A stretch of 64,000 bases of DNA, taken from assembly GCA_029945375.1 (NCBI GenBank), contig CM057059.1, positions 3,720,001-3,784,000 of the forward strand, read 5' to 3'. Position numbers and translations under genes: made by a program. The DNA comes from Agaricus subrufescens. Its lineage: Eukaryota > Basidiomycota > Agaricomycetes > Agaricales > Agaricaceae. The notes under the pieces were generated by a model. The model saw nothing but the letters and a program-made list of their open reading frames with translations, made no database searches and was not told where the DNA came from. Each line of letters begins with the position of its first letter. Within the stretch, counting starts at the first letter, position 1. Positions 60,737 to 64,000 of the stretch are shown one piece after another.

Positions 60737-60766
60737 CCTAAATACCCCGTTTAGAATTTTCCGACA
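60737..60766 (-). repeat. Terminal inverted repeat of the 16.5-kb element, right
   Basis: The inverted reading starts TGTCGGAAAATTCTAAAC. Partner of 44269-44298. Confidence 0.68.
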
Positions 60767-61027
60767 TGGCTCTTGAGCCTGGGGATTAAAAGTACCATCT
60801 TCATTAAAGGTTGCGGTAGGTGATAATGGGAGGGCAGGGAGTGGATCTTGGGCCTCCATACCTGGCGATCCAGTTATCAGGTGCGTCTTTGATCAACTAG
60901 TAATGAGCTCCTTTAACTTACCAGTCAACTGCAGAGAGTTGTGGGGAAACTGAGCAGCATCTTTCTCAGATGTACGACGCTTTTCCTTGTGGCGGGTGAT
61001 GAACGACTTTATGGTTTCCAAAAACAT
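60767..61027 (-). pseudogene. First exons of the split NLR-like gene
   Basis: Exon 1 (61027-60922) encodes MFLETIKSFITRHKEKRRTS and more, ending at a GTAAGT donor. Exon 2 starts near 60867 after a CCAG acceptor (MEAQDPLPALPLSPTATFNE) and reads to CAA GAG CCA at 60767, where the inserted element begins. The paralogue at 61427-63943 keeps the same two exons directly in front of its NACHT part, which shows what the order was. Joining 60767 to 44266 keeps one TG copy and gives the exon 2 end and a perfect splice donor 5 nt further on. Confidence 0.75.
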
Positions 61028-61426
61028 TTAAGCGGTGGTCAAAATGGCGAGTGGGAGATGAAGATGGCGTTGGTCGGAGCTCGAATCGGGGATCATGGTA
61101 ACAGGCTTCTCGTGCCGTAAGTCTACAAACTAGATTATAATTATCGGTAGCGAGCGTTTCTTTTCTACGAGTATCGAATTACCACCCAGTTTTTTCGCCC
61201 ATACGTTCCAGAAAATTAATCCCAAGTTTGCTGGATGTTTCTTAGCCCCTCATCTCGATCCTTGTGCATGCTATCTATTGCGTGCCCATTGCTCTGTCTC
61301 TTTTCCTGGCTCTCAAGTCGTGTCATGTGGATTCTTTTTCGGTCAACTTTAGACCTTTGAGTTCCTGTTTTTGAAGTCCCGGGATCATTTTGTCGACCTC
61401 ACATCGTTGAAGTTCCCCACATGTTT
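61028..61426. other. Intergenic between the two NLR copies
   Basis: This holds the upstream sequence of the split NLR gene and the 3' flank of the degenerate copy. Nothing else was seen. Confidence 0.45.
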
Positions 61427-63943
61427 TCAGCTGGCTAAAGTTGTCCAAAAACCTACAAACCGTATGTGGCGTCGCCTATTCCCAGTGCCGAGATAGCAGT
61501 GGATCTGTCGATCGGGTCCGTTGAAAGCACTCAATCCGAGGGCTTCCATAAGTGTTGGTGCATCTGAGTCTACGTTGAAGCCGATTTGAGAACACCCAAC
61601 ATCGCTGCATGATACACATTCTTCAAATACATCAATAAGCGGTCCTGCCTGCATGTTCCGGCAATAACATTCAGGGTTTAGGCTCTGAACATTAACTTTT
61701 TGTAACGTCTTACCATTGAACAACACAGAAAGAAGCCGTAAAATTGCCATTGGCCCGGAATGTGATCACACAGGAGATTGAAATCAAAGTTGCGTAACTT
61801 TTCCATCAGAAACGATGCATTGTCTCCGTCAACATTGGTGCACGCAATCCATATGACGCTTAGCGAGCGAAATTTGATAGTGCGCAGGCAAGCCTGCCTA
61901 TCTTCGGACGATGAAACCCAGGTGACGTCTTAAAATATCAGCCAAATGTCGTATCTGAACAAAAGAAGGAAGGGAACTAACCTTCTTGTTGCTTCTCTAT
62001 TGAATCTGTATGCCAGCGAAGGGCATTAGCGGCAACATCATAGTGTATTTCAGCTGCATTAATGCAGAACTCCTCGGAGCGCGTTTGATCCATAAGAGAA
62101 TCGCCCGAATACACACAATTACTCTACCACGCTTCGAAAGCGCGTGAAGAGAGATGTGCCTTCGTGGATGAGCTTCAATGGGTAAAAGCCAACTTCAACA
62201 ATATCATCGATATAGGAAGCATGATAAAACGTGATATGCTTTGTAAATGCATCGGAAGAAGAGGGAATGTCAAGTACAGAGTATAACTGCTGTAATGCAC
62301 AGTAAAAGGCGGATTTCGGGATGCGGAGGAAGTTTGCTTGTATTTGGGCAGACGAGATAAAAAGGTTCTGGGGAAGCAAGTAGTAATCCGACTCATCCAT
62401 GTCGGGCTTTGCGCTCAGGGTTGATGTCTCGATGCGCTGTGGGGGGTATAAAAGTAACGTTCCTAATATTTGTGCTGTGGTGGGTCGTATCACAGAAGGT
62501 ATAGTCAAACAGATTTGTCGATAGAGAAGATCAAGAGCACGGTACGGGTTCAAGGAACCTGGTACACCAGCCCCTGCGATCATTCTAATGCATGCTTGCA
62601 GGTTTTGTGAGGGATCACCAGCGTTGGCGTCCCGTACAAACCGGGTGATGGTAACGGCAAACGCAAACAAGCCGGATGCAACAGCAGCGATTTGATGGAG
62701 GTAAATCTCCGGTGGCCAATCATCATCCAAGGATTCCCGGTGCCGTAAGCGAATTTGAGTGAACTCGTGTCGAAGGTACACCAAGACGTCTCTCTGAGCT
62801 CCGTCGTCGTCAACCGATATCTCCACCCGCCGGCAGACCACTTGAAAATCTGGCTGCGTAAGCAGATACCTGAGATGCCATTCCGGCCTACTACAGATCA
62901 TCCAGAGGAGGGGGAACTGGGAGACAGATCGAACATGATCGCTGATGAGTTCAACAAATTCGCATTGTGCTTCCTCATCTTTGTATTCGTCTAGTCCATT
63001 GATGACAATTAGGAGTGGATCCTGAGAATAGTGGAAGGATGCTGAGTCATGATAGTCCGAAAAGGATCGATGATGAGCTCTTTGAACTGAGCCTTTCGAT
63101 CCTTTTCTAGTATGGCCGGATTATCTGCCAGTTTCTGTGAGACGATATGTTTATAGATGGGATGTTTAATGGCAAGTTGATGGACAAGAGTGGGAATGAC
63201 ACCATCTGGATCGTCCCGATGGTTAGGTCTAGATAGGAAGCAGGCCCCGCCCAGGCAACCAGCCTCACTACGATCCTCAGCACTCGTTTGAGCAAGGGCA
63301 GATTTTCCCACTCCCTCCGGGCCAAGAACATACAGCATCCGCGACCCGCGTCCCGGGTCGACAATCTAATCTGTGATCTGCTCTCTCAGTTCTTGGCGAG
63401 TATCTGGATGGCACCGCGGTGGAGGATAACGGGCAGAAGAATCGACTTCGGCACCGGATATTCTTCTTGCTGCTAATAGTCTCATGACTAAGTAAGATAT
63501 TAGATGGTGAACAAAGGCAATATGGTATATACTTCGTACCTGCGCCTCCTCCAGAGTTGAATACATTGGAGACCATCGTAGGCTGGTTAATAACAAAATC
63601 GTGTGAATGAGCCAAAAAATCTATTTGAAGGCACTTTTTGATCTTCAGCCTACGAAAATCTCACCCCGCCCCTGGTCATGGAACTCACAAGTTTGTTCTC
63701 GAGAATTTACGCCTGCTTGCTTGTGAAAGGATGTGGTTGATGATAGCAGAAGAGCAGGAAGTGGCGGTTGGGCATTCGTTCTGGAGGGTCCTGTCATAGG
63801 GTGCGTCTGCTATTCATTCATTAATGAGCACCTTTAACTTACCGTCCAACTGCAGAGAGTTTGTTGGACATTGTACAGCATGTTTATTAGACAAACGATC
63901 CTTTGTGGTGAATGATTAACGACTTTGAATTTTCTAAGAACAT
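61427..63943 (-). pseudogene. Degenerate paralogue of the NLR-like NACHT gene
   Basis: This has the same layout as the split copy. A first exon starts at 63943 (MFLENSKSL, then soon a stop). A second exon (MTGPSRTNAQPPLPALLL) is followed by MVSNVFNSGGGA and AARRISGAEVDSSARYPPPR, then Walker A GPEGVGKSALAQ. Defects: an in-frame TAG at 63368-63366 (ITD stop IVDPG), a 2-nt insertion near 63020-63030 relative to the other copy, and a Walker B changed to INGLDEY (Asp to Asn at the Mg-binding position). Further downstream the C-terminal ORFs (62901-62119, 61750-61427) still align with the other copy, including IHCYLGTGNRRRHIR. It lacks most of the Pro/Ser-rich insertion of the other copy. Nucleotide similarity is high through the core, so the duplication is not ancient (inference). 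Confidence 0.85.
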
Positions 63944-64000
63944 TTTGTTAGAGGTCCCACAATGGATGAGGTGCGTGAGGAACGAGTCGCCGTGTTGGTG

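Larger units (their letters stand above)
44269..60766. mobile_element. 16.5-kb insertion: Plavaka-type transposon with passenger genes
   Basis: The left end is TGTCGGAAATTTCC (44269 on). The right end, read inverted, is TGTCGGAAAATTCT (from 60766). By eye about 21 of the first 30 bases match. TG flanks both sides (44267-44268 and 60767-60768), a minimal 2-bp duplication. The position is fixed independently by the host gene: an NLR-like exon 2 breaks exactly at these two points. Inside are left subterminal repeats, a Plavaka-type transposase and its usual partner (-), a putative 2OG-Fe(II) dioxygenase (-), a 912-residue unknown (+), and an Spt7-like fragment. Whether the whole block moved as one unit or grew by nested insertions cannot be decided here. 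Confidence 0.7.

Overview
The window is from an agaricomycete (mushroom-forming basidiomycete) nuclear genome. Genes carry many GT-AG introns of about 45-60 nt. The gene content is also typical: laccase, GMC and berberine-bridge-type oxidases, a Y3-type lectin, NACHT NLR-like receptors, a polysaccharide lyase 14, F-box/LRR proteins, and Tnp2- and Plavaka-type DNA transposons with their partner genes.

Layout. 1-408: 3' end of a laccase (+). 1167-3323: RhoGAP/coiled-coil gene (-). 4832-7086: secreted GMC oxidoreductase (+), intact across many introns. 8135-10056: decayed FAD-linked (GOOX/BBE-like) oxidase (+). 11095-11717: small secreted Y3-like lectin (-), recovered only by splicing five short exons. 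13162-15310: bestrophin-family channel (+). 15817-18332: DHA2-type MFS exporter (+). 18609-19836: conserved hypothetical (-). 20138-21219: PL14-like lyase (+). 21434-23378: 5'-truncated A-T-R (NRPS-like) remnant. 24234-24992: 759-bp non-autonomous element with a 9-bp target duplication.

25313-36456 is one F-box/LRR gene split by a 9.57-kb transposon (25547-35112). The element has CTCAGTAAAAA inverted ends and a perfect 7-bp duplication (TATAATT). Removing the element and one duplication copy gives an open frame across a normal intron. The element holds a 25-bp minisatellite, a Tnp2-type transposase (-), a divergently transcribed coiled-coil/SAP-domain gene (+) and subterminal repeats. 36919-38056 is an aldo-keto reductase (-), and 39012-41394 is an MFS sugar transporter (+).

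41811-61027 is an NLR-like NACHT gene (-) whose second exon appears to be split by a 16.5-kb insertion (44269-60766). The insertion has imperfect TGTCGGAAA inverted ends and a TG duplication. It contains a Plavaka-type transposase with its partner gene, a putative 2OG-Fe(II) dioxygenase, a 912-residue protein of unknown function, and a decayed Spt7-like bromodomain fragment. 61427-63943 is a second, degenerate copy of the NLR (-).

The most interesting part is the pair of transposon insertions with resolvable boundaries, especially the 16.5-kb element that seems to carry a dioxygenase gene and a second large gene as passengers and that disrupts an immune-type receptor. All functional calls come from motif recognition by eye; no database search was run.
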